Below, piece by piece: positions 44,175-53,068 of a stretch of DNA of 64,000 nucleotides. Source of the DNA: JACCVL01 sp963704295 (lineage in GTDB: Bacteria; Actinomycetota; Actinomycetes; Propionibacteriales; Nocardioidaceae); NCBI GenBank assembly GCA_963704295.1, contig OY969884.1, forward strand, positions 496,001 through 560,000, given 5' to 3'. The position numbers and the translations under genes are program-made. The notes below the pieces were generated by a model, which saw only the letters and a program-made list of their open reading frames with translations, did no database searches and was not told the origin of the DNA. Position 1 is the first letter of the stretch. Each line of letters starts with the position of its first letter.

Positions 44175-45890
44175 ATGAGCACCGGGACCGAGAGCGCAGG
44201 CGGGTCCGCCGGTAGCAGCACACGGTCCTACGGGCCGCTCGCCGGGCCAACCCGCTGGGTCGACGACCGGGTCGGGCTGGCCAAGCTCGCCAAGGGCAAC
44301 CTGCGGAAGGCCTTCCCCGAGCACTGGTCGTTCATGCTCGGCGAGATCGCGCTGTACAGCTTCATCGTGCTGCTGCTGTCCGGCGTGTTCCTGTCGCTGT
44401 GGTTCGACCCGAGCATGCAGGAGGTCGAGTACACCGGGAGCTACCTGCCGCTTCGCGGCCTGGAGATGTCGGCCGCCTACGCCTCCACGCTCGACCTGTC
44501 CTTCGAGGTGCGCGGCGGGCTGCTGATGCGCCAGATCCACCACTGGGCGGCCAACCTGTTCCTCGCGGCGATGCTCGTGCACATGCTTCGGGTGTTCTTC
44601 ACCGGTGCCTACCGGCGTCCGCGGGAGACCAACTGGTTGGTCGGGCTCGGCCTGCTGCAGCTCGGGATCATCGAGGGCTTCGCGGGCTACTCGCTGCCCG
44701 ACGACCTGCTCTCGGGCACCGGCCTGCGCATCGCCGAGGGACTGATGCGCTCCATCCCGGTGGTCGGCACCTACATCTCCTTCTTCGTCTTCGGCGGGGA
44801 GTTCCCCGGCAACGAGTTCATCCCCCGGCTGTACGTCGCCCACATCCTGCTGATCCCCGGCATCCTGCTGGCTCTCATCACGCTGCACATGCTGCTGCTC
44901 GTCTACAACAAGCACACCCAGTGGCCGGGTCCTGGGCGCACGAACAGCAACGTCGTCGGGTACCCGCTGATGCCCGTCTACATGGCCAAGGCCGGCGGCT
45001 TCTTCTTCATCGTCTTCGGCGTGACCGCGCTGATGGGCGGGCTGTTCCAGATCAACCCGGTGTGGAACTTCGGCCCGTACAACCCCGCGGAGGTCACCGC
45101 CGGCTCACAGCCGGACTGGTACATGGGCTGGCTGGACGGTGCGCTGCGGATCATGCCGCCGTGGGAGTTCACGATCTTCGGCTCCACGCTGTCGATGAAC
45201 GTCTTCATCCCGGGCGTGCTGCTGATGGGGCTGCTGTTCGGGATCCTCGGCGCCTACCCGTTCGTGGAGCAGTGGGTGACCGGCGACCGGCGCGAGCACC
45301 ACCTGTTGCAGCGTCCGCGCAACGCCCCGACCCGCACCGCCTTCGGCGTCGCCGGGATGACGGCGTACGGGCTGCTGTGGATCTCCGGCGGCAACGACAT
45401 CATCGCGACGTCGTTCGGGCTGGACTTCTACGCCATCACCTGGACGCTGCGGGTGCTGATCTTCGTCGGCCCGGTGGCGGCCTTCATCGTGACCCGACGG
45501 ATCTGCATCGGGCTGCAGCGCCAGACCAGCCAGCTGGTGCTGCACGGCTACGAGTCGGGCATCATCGTGCGCTCCCCCGACGGTGCCTACTCCGAGCGGC
45601 ATGTCCCGGTGGACCCCGCCATCGCCTACACCCTCACCGCGCACGACCGCACCGAGGTCGCCGCGCTGCCGCCCACCACGGACGCCAACGGGGTGGCTGC
45701 GCCCAAGGCCCGGGTGGAGCAGGTGCGGGCCCGGCTGTCCCGCTTCTGGGTCGGGCACGACCACCAGAAGCCCACCCGGGACGAGGTCGAGGAGGCAGCG
45801 GCCCACGGGCACGGTGAGGAACACGCCGAGGTCGAGGCGGCCGAGGAGTTCCAGGGCGTCAACGAGCTCGGCGTCCCCCGCAACCACTGA
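44175..45890 (+). CDS. qcrB: Cytochrome b subunit of the bcc complex
   Basis: A 571-residue dihaem cytochrome b with nine or so helices. Haem ligands are suggested in LMRQIHHWAANLFLAAMLVH and LYVAHILLIPG...LITLHMLLL, and quinol-site residues in FNFG-like VWNFGPYNPAEV. The C-terminal ~150 residues form an acidic cytosolic tail. ATG 44175 has GGTGGGAG upstream; CATACT at 44128-44133 may be an additional promoter within the 63-base gap. It ends the operon directly before the 22-bp repeat arrays. Confidence 0.95.
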   Translation: MSTGTESAGGSAGSSTRSYGPLAGPTRWVDDRVGLAKLAKGNLRKAFPEHWSFMLGEIALYSFIVLLLSGVFLSLWFDPSMQEVEYTGSYLPLRGLEMSAAYASTLDLSFEVRGGLLMRQIHHWAANLFLAAMLVHMLRVFFTGAYRRPRETNWLVGLGLLQLGIIEGFAGYSLPDDLLSGTGLRIAEGLMRSIPVVGTYISFFVFGGEFPGNEFIPRLYVAHILLIPGILLALITLHMLLLVYNKHTQWPGPGRTNSNVVGYPLMPVYMAKAGGFFFIVFGVTALMGGLFQINPVWNFGPYNPAEVTAGSQPDWYMGWLDGALRIMPPWEFTIFGSTLSMNVFIPGVLLMGLLFGILGAYPFVEQWVTGDRREHHLLQRPRNAPTRTAFGVAGMTAYGLLWISGGNDIIATSFGLDFYAITWTLRVLIFVGPVAAFIVTRRICIGLQRQTSQLVLHGYESGIIVRSPDGAYSERHVPVDPAIAYTLTAHDRTEVAALPPTTDANGVAAPKARVEQVRARLSRFWVGHDHQKPTRDEVEEAAAHGHGEEHAEVEAAEEFQGVNELGVPRNH

Positions 45891-45900
45891 CCCACACCCC

Positions 45901-46052
45901 CGCGATCCGTCACTCGTGACCCCGCGATCCGTCACTCGTGACCCCGCGATCCGTCACTCGTGACCCCGCGATCCGTCACTCGTGACCCCGCGATCCGTCA
46001 CTCGTGACCCCGCGATCCGTCACTCGTGACCCCGCGATCCGTCACTCGTGAC
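45901..46052. repeat. Tandem array A: seven copies of a 22-bp unit
   Basis: Seven head-to-tail copies (45901, 45923, 45945, 45967, 45989, 46011, 46033) that are identical apart from the last lacking its final two bases. Each unit starts CGCGATCC and contains the imperfect palindrome GTCACTCGTGAC. It sits in a 312-base gene-free stretch between the convergent ends of qcrB and the L,D-transpeptidase gene. There are no spacers, so it is not CRISPR. Perfect identity suggests recent expansion. Confidence 0.95.
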
Positions 46053-46085
46053 GTACAAGGTGGGCAGGACTGGTCACTCGCTGGG

Positions 46086-46195
46086 GTCGGAACTGACGGA
46101 CGAGCGGGTCAGAACTGACGGACGGGCGGGTCGGAACTGACGGACGGGCGGGTCGGAACTGGCGGACGGGCGGTTCGGAACTGACGGACGAGCGA
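46086..46195. repeat. Tandem array B: five diverged copies of a second 22-bp unit
   Basis: Five contiguous 22-base copies (46086, 46108, 46130, 46152, 46174) sharing GGAACTGACGGACG with one to four differences. Read on the other strand the unit contains TCCGTCA-N5-GAC, the same as array A on the plus strand, so the two arrays appear to be inverted, diverged relatives. It ends 7 bases before the L,D-transpeptidase stop codon. The 33 bases between arrays contain TGGTCACTCGCTGG, a partial unit A. Confidence 0.9.
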
Positions 46196-46202
46196 AGGGG
46201 CG

Positions 46203-47435
46203 TTAGGAGAGGGCGGAGCCGGCCTTGTACTCGGCCCAGCTGACGTCCCAGTCGGTCCAGCCGTTGCCCTGCTCGAGCGGCCGGTTGCTCCCGAGCACCT
46301 TGACGACGTCTCCGCGGTGCGAGAGCCCGAACAGCCAGGCCGCGTCCTCGGTGCTCATCCCGACGCAGCCGTGGCTGACGTTGGCGCTGCCCTGGTCACC
46401 GACCGACCACGGGGCGGCGTGCAGGAACTCACCGGAGTAGGTCACCCGCATCGCGTACTGCACGTTCGCGAGGTTGTAGTACTCCGGGTCCCCGGGCTGG
46501 ATGCCGGTGGTCGCTGCGTCCATCCGCTTGGACTCGTACTTCTCCATGATCAGCTTCGTGCCGCCACGCGTCTCGAAGCCCGCCTTGCCGGCCGAGATGG
46601 GGATCGTCCGTGCGGCCTTGCCGTTGATCGCCACCCGCATCGTGTGGTTGTCGACGTTCACCGTGCTCACGACGCTGTCACCGACGTCGAACGACACCTG
46701 CCGGCTTTCCTGGCCGTAGATGCCGCCTCCGGCGTCGATCGAGTTGATGTCCACGTCCACGTCGACATCGGCGCCGGCCGGCCAGAACGTCCGCGGCCGG
46801 TAGTGCACCTCGGTGTCGGACATCCAGTGCCAGCTCCCCCGCACCTGCGGGGTCGACGACACCGACATGTGCCGCTCGATCGACGCCCGATCGGACACCG
46901 GGACGTCGAACGTGACGATCACCGGCATGCCGACGCCGACCGTCTCGCCCTGCAGCGGCGCCACGGACGGGTACGTCTGTTCGTCCAGCGTGAGCTTCTC
47001 GGTCGAGAACCGGTCCCGCACGGTGCGGCTCTCGCCGTCGGCATTGGTCCCGGTGCTCAGCACCGTGTACGTCAGCCCCGGCTCCAACACCCCGTCCAGC
47101 CGCCACTCGGTGCCGTCCGCGTCGAGGTCACCCTGGAGCATCGTGTCCGGGCTGCGGCGGCCGGAGTAGGCAACCACCCGGTCGAGCGTGCCGTTGACAG
47201 CCGCGACCCGGACGGAGCTGTCCACGGCCACCTGCTGCACCCCATCGGGCACGCGTACGTCGGCGCCGAAGGGCTCGGCGGGAGCCGGTCCGGTGTCACC
47301 GCGCGGGGCGGAGCCCTCCTGCACGAGGGCCTGGTCGGAGTCGGCGCTGCCCGACGTGCAGGCTGCGAGCGCGAGCGCCGCGACGATGCCGGCGGTCAGG
47401 CCGACACCGCGGCGGTACGAGCGGACACAGAGCAT
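46203..47435 (-). CDS. L,D-transpeptidase lipoprotein (YkuD family, Ig-like domains)
   Basis: A 410-residue cell-wall enzyme forming 3-3 peptidoglycan cross-links. It has a lipoprotein signal (LALAAC, lipidated cysteine at residue 26), two Ig-like domains (residues about 55-275; second one VGVGMPVIVTFDVPVSD) and a YkuD catalytic domain with HAAPWSVGDQG and SHGCVGMSTEDAAWLF, which holds the catalytic cysteine. This is the layout of mycobacterial LdtMt2-type enzymes. ATG 47435 has CGGAGG upstream and a -10 candidate at 47473-47478. It separates the two halves of the respiratory gene cluster. Confidence 0.93.
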   Translation of the reverse strand: MLCVRSYRRGVGLTAGIVAALALAACTSGSADSDQALVQEGSAPRGDTGPAPAEPFGADVRVPDGVQQVAVDSSVRVAAVNGTLDRVVAYSGRRSPDTMLQGDLDADGTEWRLDGVLEPGLTYTVLSTGTNADGESRTVRDRFSTEKLTLDEQTYPSVAPLQGETVGVGMPVIVTFDVPVSDRASIERHMSVSSTPQVRGSWHWMSDTEVHYRPRTFWPAGADVDVDVDINSIDAGGGIYGQESRQVSFDVGDSVVSTVNVDNHTMRVAINGKAARTIPISAGKAGFETRGGTKLIMEKYESKRMDAATTGIQPGDPEYYNLANVQYAMRVTYSGEFLHAAPWSVGDQGSANVSHGCVGMSTEDAAWLFGLSHRGDVVKVLGSNRPLEQGNGWTDWDVSWAEYKAGSALS

Positions 47436-47472
47436 GGGGGAGACCTCCGGGGCAGAGCCATGGGACCAAATC

Positions 47473-47478
47473 AGGGTA
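47473..47478 (-). promoter_or_regulatory. Candidate -10 of the L,D-transpeptidase gene
   Basis: TACCCT on the minus strand lies 37 bases before ATG 47435, giving a short leader with a normal ribosome-binding site. Confidence 0.4.
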
Positions 47479-47559
47479 ACCCGGTCACCGGATCGATCCG
47501 AATCCTCGGCGTGGCGAGCACAGGAGCCGGCGCCCGGCCGGGCTCCCCGCGAGCAGGGA

Positions 47560-47955
47560 TCAGTGGGCGTGGAACCCGCGGTAGTACTCGTAGACGAACC
47601 CGACGAGCGCCAGCGATCCGACCCCGACACCGATGATGACGAGCCACCAGCCGATCGCCACGCCCAGCACCACCACCGCCAGCGACAGCGCGGTGTACAG
47701 CGGCCACCAGCTGTACGGCGGGTAGAAGCCCTGCTCACCCGCGCCGTCGGACACCTCCGCCTCGGCCCGGTCCTCCGGCCGCGGGTCGATCTGGCGGGCG
47801 ACCACGGCCAGGTAGAACGCGACCAGCGCTCCCAGCAGCGTCGTCATCACCAGCGCAGCCGTACCGGTCGGGTCCTCCGACATGTACCAGTAGATGGGGG
47901 TCACCACCCCGAAGAACAGCGCCACCAGGCCGGTGACGCCGGCTTCGACCTTCAC
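47560..47955 (-). CDS. ctaF: Actinobacterial cytochrome c oxidase subunit IV
   Basis: A 131-residue membrane protein with four helices (GVTGLVALFFGVVTPIYWYM, LVMTTLLGALVAFYLAVVA and two near the C-terminus) and the conserved GFYPPYSWWPLY motif. It is the actinobacteria-specific fourth subunit of the aa3 oxidase. The start overlaps the ctaD stop as ATGA. It is last of ctaC-ctaD-ctaF. Confidence 0.93.
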   Translation of the reverse strand: MKVEAGVTGLVALFFGVVTPIYWYMSEDPTGTAALVMTTLLGALVAFYLAVVARQIDPRPEDRAEAEVSDGAGEQGFYPPYSWWPLYTALSLAVVVLGVAIGWWLVIIGVGVGSLALVGFVYEYYRGFHAH

Positions 47956-49727
47956 TGGTCACGCTCCTGGCCGGTGGTGTGGCCGCCGACCTGCTCGCGA
48001 CGACCGTCCTGGTCCGGGTTGTCGGAGAGCCCGCCGTTTTCCATCGCCGGGTTCTCGTCCAGCTCCAGCGCCGCGACCTCGGGATGGTGCAGGTCGAACG
48101 CGGGTGCCTCCGAGCGGATCCGCGGCAGCCGGTGGAAGTTGTGCCGCGGCGGTGGCGACGAGGTGGCCCACTCGAGCGACCGGCCCCAGCCCCAGGGGTC
48201 GTCGGTCTCCACCTTGGGCGCGTTCCGGGTCTTCCAGACGTTCCAGATGAACGGCACCATCGACGCGCCGAGCACGAACGCGCCGATGCTCGAGATCTCG
48301 TTGAGCGTGGTGAAGCCGTCGTTCGCCTCGTAGTCGGCGTACCGGCGCGGGAAGCCCTCCACGCCGAGCCAGTGCTGCACCAGGAAGGTCAGGTGGAAGC
48401 CGATGAACAACAGCCAGAAGTGGATCTTGCCCAGCGTCTCGTCGAGCATCCGCCCAGTGAGCTTCGGCCACCAGAAGTAGAAGCCGGCGAACATCGCGAA
48501 CACCACTGTCCCGAACACGACGTAGTGGAAGTGCGCCACCACGAAGTAGCTGTCCGAGACGGCGAAGTCGAGCGCCGGGGAGGCGAGGATGACGCCGGTC
48601 AAGCCGCCGAACAAGAAGGTGGTGAGGAAGCCGAGCGACCACAGCATCGGGGTCTCGAAGGTCAGAGATCCCCCCCACAGCGTGCCGATCCAGTTGAAGA
48701 ACTTCACTCCGGTCGGCACGGCGATCAAGAACGTCATGAACGAGAAGAACGGCCGGTCCACCGCCCCGGTGGTGAACATGTGGTGCGCCCACACCGCCAC
48801 CGACAGCGCGGCAATGCTCAGCGTGGCGGCCACCAGTCCGACGTAGCCGAAGATCGGCTTGCGGCTGAACACCGGCAGCACCTCGGTGATGATCCCGAAG
48901 AACGGCAGCGCGATGATGTAGACCTCGGGATGGCCGAAGAACCAGAACAGGTGCTGCCACAAGATCGCGCCGCCGTTGGCCGCGTCGTAGACATGGGCAC
49001 CGAGCACCCGGTCGGCCTCGAGCATCAGCAGCGCACCGGCGAGGATCGGGAACGCGATCAGCACCAGCAGGCTGGTCACCAGGATGTTCCAGGTGAAGAT
49101 CGGCATCCGGAACATCGTCATGCCGGGCGCCCGCATGCAGAAGATGGTGGTGACGAAGTTGACCGCGCCGAGGATCGTTCCGAGGCCGGCGAGCCAGAGC
49201 CCCATCACCCACAGGTCCCCGCCGAGCCCCGGCGAGTTCACCTCGTTGGACAGCGGGGCGTACGCGTACCAGCCGAAGTCGGCCGCCCCGCCGGGCACGA
49301 TGAAACCGGCCGAGGCGATCAGGCCACCGAACAGGTACGTCCAGTAGCTGAACATGTTCAGCCGGGGGAAGGCCACGTCCGGCGCGCCGATCTGCAGCGG
49401 CATGATCGCGTTGGCGAAGCCGGCGAACAGCGGCGTCGCGAACAGCAGCAGCATGATCGTGCCGTGCATGGTGAACAGCTGGTTGTAGGCCTCGTCGCTG
49501 ACCAGCTGGGTGCCGGGCTGCGCCAGCTCGGCGCGGATCATGAGCGCCATCACGCCGGCGGCGAGGAAGAACGCGAACGAGGTGACGAAGTAGAGGTTGC
49601 CGATGACCTTGTGGTCGGTGGTGCTGAGCACCTTGCTCGCGAGCTGCCCCAGGGTCCGCTGCGGCTGCTGCGGCGGAGGAGCCGAGCCGGGCGTGGCATG
49701 GCCGGGCGGGGTGACGGTGGTGGTCAC
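47952..49727 (-). CDS. ctaD: Cytochrome c oxidase subunit I
   Basis: A 591-residue haem-copper oxidase catalytic subunit with twelve helices. Ligands and channels are visible: FTMHGTIMLLLF (haem a histidine), WFFGHPEVYIIALPFFG (CuB histidine and cross-linked tyrosine), VWAHHMFTTG (CuB histidines), and HFHYVVFGTVVFAMFAGFYFW (haem a3 and a histidines). It reduces oxygen with electrons from CtaC. The start overlaps the ctaC stop. Confidence 0.97.
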   Translation of the reverse strand: MTTTVTPPGHATPGSAPPPQQPQRTLGQLASKVLSTTDHKVIGNLYFVTSFAFFLAAGVMALMIRAELAQPGTQLVSDEAYNQLFTMHGTIMLLLFATPLFAGFANAIMPLQIGAPDVAFPRLNMFSYWTYLFGGLIASAGFIVPGGAADFGWYAYAPLSNEVNSPGLGGDLWVMGLWLAGLGTILGAVNFVTTIFCMRAPGMTMFRMPIFTWNILVTSLLVLIAFPILAGALLMLEADRVLGAHVYDAANGGAILWQHLFWFFGHPEVYIIALPFFGIITEVLPVFSRKPIFGYVGLVAATLSIAALSVAVWAHHMFTTGAVDRPFFSFMTFLIAVPTGVKFFNWIGTLWGGSLTFETPMLWSLGFLTTFLFGGLTGVILASPALDFAVSDSYFVVAHFHYVVFGTVVFAMFAGFYFWWPKLTGRMLDETLGKIHFWLLFIGFHLTFLVQHWLGVEGFPRRYADYEANDGFTTLNEISSIGAFVLGASMVPFIWNVWKTRNAPKVETDDPWGWGRSLEWATSSPPPRHNFHRLPRIRSEAPAFDLHHPEVAALELDENPAMENGGLSDNPDQDGRREQVGGHTTGQERDQ

Positions 49728-50617
49728 TGCGCGTCTCCGTCCTCGCTCGTGAACTCGTCGGCCGCGGGCTCCTCGCCGGCGATCTGGGTGGCGTCGCTGC
49801 CCGGTTCCAGCACCCCCACGTTGCCGGCCGCCTGCAGGTCTCGCAGATGGGCGTCGAACTCCTCGGGGCTGACCACCTCGACGGTGAACAGCATCCGGGA
49901 GTGGTAGATGCCGCAGAGCTCGGAACAGCGGCCCTCGAAGGTGCCCTCGCGGGTGGGGGTCAGCGAGAAGGTGTTGGCCCGGCCGGGCACCACGTCGAGC
50001 TTGAAGTAGAACGCCGGCACCCAGAACGAGTGCACGACGTCCTGCGAGCGCAGGGTGAACTGGACGGTCTCACCGACGGGCAGGACGAGGGTCGGCCGGT
50101 CGGCCGGAGTGCCGGAGGTGAACACCGACTCGCCACCGGTGGCGTCCTCCTCGATGTAGCTGAACGACCAGGACCACTTCTGGCCGAGCACCTGCACGTC
50201 GTGACTCGGGTCCGACGGCTCCTCGAGCAGGTCCTGCCCGGTCTGGATGGTGTGGAAGAAGAAGACCAGCACCACGATGATCGGCGCGACGGTGTAGAGC
50301 ACCTCGATCGGCAGGTTGTACCGCACCTGCGCGGGCACCTCGTCGTCGGAGCGGCGGCGGTAGCGGACCACCGCCCACACCATCAATCCGAACACGAAGA
50401 CGCCGACCACGCCGGCGGCTACCCACGCGCCCAGCCACAGCGAGTCGACGTACTGCGCGCGGTCGGAGGTGGGCTCGGGAAGTGCGAGGTCACGGCCGCT
50501 GCAACCGGTGACCAGGAGCAGCCCGCCGAGCGCCATCGCCACCCGGGCGCCGGTGCTGAGGCGCCGCCGACGGGGCACGTTCCCCCGACGGCCAGCGGCA
50601 CGGAGATCCGAGCTCAC
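49724..50617 (-). CDS. ctaC: Cytochrome c oxidase subunit II
   Basis: A 297-residue oxidase subunit with a lipoprotein-like signal (LLLVTGC), two membrane helices (VAAGVVGVFVFGLMVWAVV and VAPIIVVLVFFFHTIQTG) and an extracytoplasmic cupredoxin domain. CSELCGIYHSRM holds the CuA ligands. GTG 50617 was chosen over the upstream frame because AAAGG precedes it and TAGGTT at 50653-50658 makes a good -10. It is the first gene of ctaCDF. Confidence 0.94.
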   Translation of the reverse strand: MSSDLRAAGRRGNVPRRRRLSTGARVAMALGGLLLVTGCSGRDLALPEPTSDRAQYVDSLWLGAWVAAGVVGVFVFGLMVWAVVRYRRRSDDEVPAQVRYNLPIEVLYTVAPIIVVLVFFFHTIQTGQDLLEEPSDPSHDVQVLGQKWSWSFSYIEEDATGGESVFTSGTPADRPTLVLPVGETVQFTLRSQDVVHSFWVPAFYFKLDVVPGRANTFSLTPTREGTFEGRCSELCGIYHSRMLFTVEVVSPEEFDAHLRDLQAAGNVGVLEPGSDATQIAGEEPAADEFTSEDGDAQ

Positions 50618-50652
50618 ACGTCGCCTTTCTGGTGTCCGATCCGACAGGGAAC

Positions 50653-50658
50653 AACCTA
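50653..50658 (-). promoter_or_regulatory. Candidate -10 of ctaCDF
   Basis: TAGGTT on the minus strand lies 35 bases before GTG 50617 and would give a roughly 29-base leader with an AAAGG site. Confidence 0.45.
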
Positions 50659-50726
50659 CTCCAGACCACCCGCAGTCTCGTCCGCAGGGAGCCGGTGCCG
50701 GGTGCCGGATCGGGCGCACATGCGAC

Positions 50727-50766
50727 GAGCCCCGCTGGACCGGCGGACGGCCGGCGAGCGGGGCTC
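50727..50766 (-). terminator. Terminator-like hairpin after erpA
   Basis: GAGCCCCGCT (50727-50736) pairs perfectly with AGCGGGGCTC (50757-50766). The 20-base interior can form a further CCGGC/GCCGG stem. It lies about 70 bases after the erpA stop in the gap before ctaCDF. A T-run is lacking, as is usual for actinobacteria. Confidence 0.6.
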
Positions 50767-50833
50767 GGTACGCAGCGCTGCTGCGGCGCTGGGGGTGCGG
50801 GTCGGACGGCGGGTCGGGCGGCGTGCCGGTGAC

Positions 50834-51205
50834 TCAGTGGAACGAGTCGCCGCAGGCGCAGGACGACGTCGCCGACGGGTTGTCGATGGTGAAGCCCTGC
50901 TTCTCGATGGTGTCGACGAAGTCGATCGTGGCGCCGGTGAGGTACGGCGCGCTCATCCGGTCGACGACGACGTTCACGCCGTCGAAGTCGCGGACCACGT
51001 CGCCGTCCAGGCTGCGCTCGTCGAAGAAGAGCTGGTAGCGGAGCCCCGAGCAGCCGCCCGGCTGCACGGCGATGCGCAGCGCGAGGTCGTCCCGGCCCTC
51101 CTGGTCGAGCAGGCTGCGGACCTTGCCCGCGGCACCCGAGGTCAGCACCACACCGTCGGTGGTGGTCTCGGCCGGGGCGGCCGTGGTGGCGGTCTGGTCG
51201 CTCAT
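50834..51205 (-). CDS. erpA: Iron-sulfur cluster insertion protein (A-type carrier)
   Basis: A 123-residue A-type carrier with the three conserved cysteines: PGGCSGLRYQLFFDE and the C-terminal SSCACGDSF. It delivers iron-sulfur clusters to target proteins, plausibly including the Rieske protein QcrA encoded nearby. AGGAGCG precedes ATG 51205. The first ~20 residues are a variable threonine/alanine-rich tail. Confidence 0.93.
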   Translation of the reverse strand: MSDQTATTAAPAETTTDGVVLTSGAAGKVRSLLDQEGRDDLALRIAVQPGGCSGLRYQLFFDERSLDGDVVRDFDGVNVVVDRMSAPYLTGATIDFVDTIEKQGFTIDNPSATSSCACGDSFH

Positions 51206-51349
51206 CGAGTCGCTCCTATGGTCGCGGTCTGAGGTCACTGCCGGCGGCGGTGGCCGCGTCGCTTGCTGGGTCCCGACGCTTCGCACGGGTCGAACGCCGA
51301 CTCTGCGCCGACGATTCCCCTCCATGGTGCCACGTCGCGCCGACGATCG

Positions 51350-52459
51350 TCAGCGCGACCACTGCCGGGCGACCCTCTCGGCCAGCGCCGCGACCGAGCC
51401 GGCCGGGTCGGCGAAGGCGGCCTCCTCGCCCACCAGGTCGGTCACCGAGTACGCCTGTTCGACTCCGATCGCGCGGGTCTCCCGGGCGCCGACGTCGACG
51501 CGGCCCGCCAACGCCACGCACGGGCGGGCCGCTCGGGCCGCCTCCTGTGCGACTCCGTACACCACCTTGCCGCCGCGGGAGGAGTGGTCGAAGGCGCCCT
51601 CACCGGTGAGCACCAGGTCGGCGGCCGCGCAGCGCTCGGCCAGCCGCATCGCGTCGGCGACCAGCTCGACGCCGGGCTCGCGGGTTGCGCCGAGCAGCAG
51701 CAGGGCGAAGCCGAGGCCGCCAGCCGCCCCCGCCCCGGGCCGGTCCGCGACCGTCCGGTCGGTCGCGACCGCGAACCGCTCCAGCACCGCGTCGACGGCC
51801 GGCAGCCGCTCGGCGGCGAGCCCCTTCTGCGGCCCGAAGACGTTGCTCGCGCCCCGCAGCCCGAGCAGGGGGTTGTCCACGTCGCTGGCGGCGACCAGCC
51901 GGACGTCGCCGACGCGCTCGCGGACCGCGCCCATGTCGACCCGGGAGCTGGGCCCGTGCTCGGCGAGCGAGGCCAGCCCGGCCGGGCCGGCTCGCAGGTC
52001 GACGTCGGCCTCCGCACCCAGAGCCGCCAGCATGCCCGCTCCCCCGTCGGTGGTGGCGCTGCCGCCGAGGCCGACCACGACCCGCTCAGCGCCCGCGTCC
52101 ACGGCGGTCGCGATCAGCTCGCCCACCCCGACCGTGGAGGCCCGCTCCGGATCGCGGTCGTCGGGCGGCGTCAGGTGCAGGCCGCAGGCCTGCGCCGACT
52201 CCACGTACGCGGTGTCGTCGACGAGCAGCACCGCGGCCGGCACGGCCGCGCCGTACGGCCCGGTCACCGACACCGCGAGCAGCTGCCCGTCGAGGTGGCC
52301 GGCCAGCGCGTGCACGAAGCCCGGACCGCCGTCCGACATCGGCGCGGTGGACAGCTGGTCGTCGGGTGCGTGTCGCCGCCAGCCGGTCACCATGGCGTCG
52401 GCGGCTTCTACGGCGCTCAGCGTGCCGGCGAACTTGTCCGGGGCGACCAGGATGCGCAT
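51350..52459 (-). CDS. Glycerate kinase (GlxK/GarK family)
   Basis: A 369-residue kinase phosphorylating glycerate. Signatures are MRILVAPDKFAGTLSAVEAA, APMSDGGPGF, VVGLGGSATTDGGAG and ASNVFGPQKG, with LTGEGAFDHSSRGGK near the C-terminus. Length is normal. It appears to be transcribed alone; CATGAT at 52466-52471 is placed 6 bases before ATG 52459, suggesting leaderless transcription. Confidence 0.93.
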   Translation of the reverse strand: MRILVAPDKFAGTLSAVEAADAMVTGWRRHAPDDQLSTAPMSDGGPGFVHALAGHLDGQLLAVSVTGPYGAAVPAAVLLVDDTAYVESAQACGLHLTPPDDRDPERASTVGVGELIATAVDAGAERVVVGLGGSATTDGGAGMLAALGAEADVDLRAGPAGLASLAEHGPSSRVDMGAVRERVGDVRLVAASDVDNPLLGLRGASNVFGPQKGLAAERLPAVDAVLERFAVATDRTVADRPGAGAAGGLGFALLLLGATREPGVELVADAMRLAERCAAADLVLTGEGAFDHSSRGGKVVYGVAQEAARAARPCVALAGRVDVGARETRAIGVEQAYSVTDLVGEEAAFADPAGSVAALAERVARQWSR

Positions 52460-52480
52460 CGGCCCATCATGGCGGGCCGG

Positions 52481-53059
52481 TCAGGTCAGCGCGGGGGTCC
52501 CCCAGATCGCCAGCCACCGGTTCAGCTCGGGCTCGATCCGGAGGTCGGCCCCGAGGGCGCCGCGCACCTGCAGCTCCATGGCGTTGTCCCGCCGCTGCGC
52601 CCCGCCCGGGACCGGCGCGAAGGGGTAGAAGGTGCCCCGCTTGTACAGGTAGACCAGCCCCACCTGCCGCCCGTCCGGACCCGCGAAACCGACGACCGAG
52701 CACAGCAGCGACGGGCCGAAGCCGTTGTCCTGCAGGGTCTGGTTCACCGCGTGCAGCTCGGTCACGAGGTCGCCCAGCGCATCCGCCGGCTGCCGGCACA
52801 CCAGCCAGGTGAAGCCGTACGAGTCGGTGCTGATCTCGACAGCGGGGCCGCCGTCCGCGTCGAGCAGTTGCTGCAGGTCGGTCTGGGCGGTGGCGAAGGC
52901 GGCCCCCTCGTTGGCCCGGTAGCAGACCGCGCCGACGCCGGTCGGGCTCAGCCCGATTCCCGCCTCCAGGGTGAGCGCGGCCTGGCTGACGCCGAACAAC
53001 GCGTCGAGGTCGGCCTTGACCGGCTTGCTGCGCCCGAGCAGCGCGTCCAGGAGTCCCAT
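52481..53059 (-). CDS. pspAB: PspA-associated protein PspAB
   Basis: A 192-residue protein matching the actinobacterial PspAB family: MGLLDALLGRSKPVKADLDAL at the start, a mixed alpha/beta middle, and a conserved end (GALGADLRIEPELNRWLAIW). It has no membrane segment. It is the last gene of the pspA-pspAA-htpX-pspAB set. A role in the membrane-stress response is inferred from the family and context. Confidence 0.9.
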   Translation of the reverse strand: MGLLDALLGRSKPVKADLDALFGVSQAALTLEAGIGLSPTGVGAVCYRANEGAAFATAQTDLQQLLDADGGPAVEISTDSYGFTWLVCRQPADALGDLVTELHAVNQTLQDNGFGPSLLCSVVGFAGPDGRQVGLVYLYKRGTFYPFAPVPGGAQRRDNAMELQVRGALGADLRIEPELNRWLAIWGTPALT

Positions 53060-53068
53060 CGCCGTCGG

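Noticed and set aside
45901..46195. CRISPR array
   Set aside because: The 22-bp units are contiguous with no spacers, and no cas genes are nearby.
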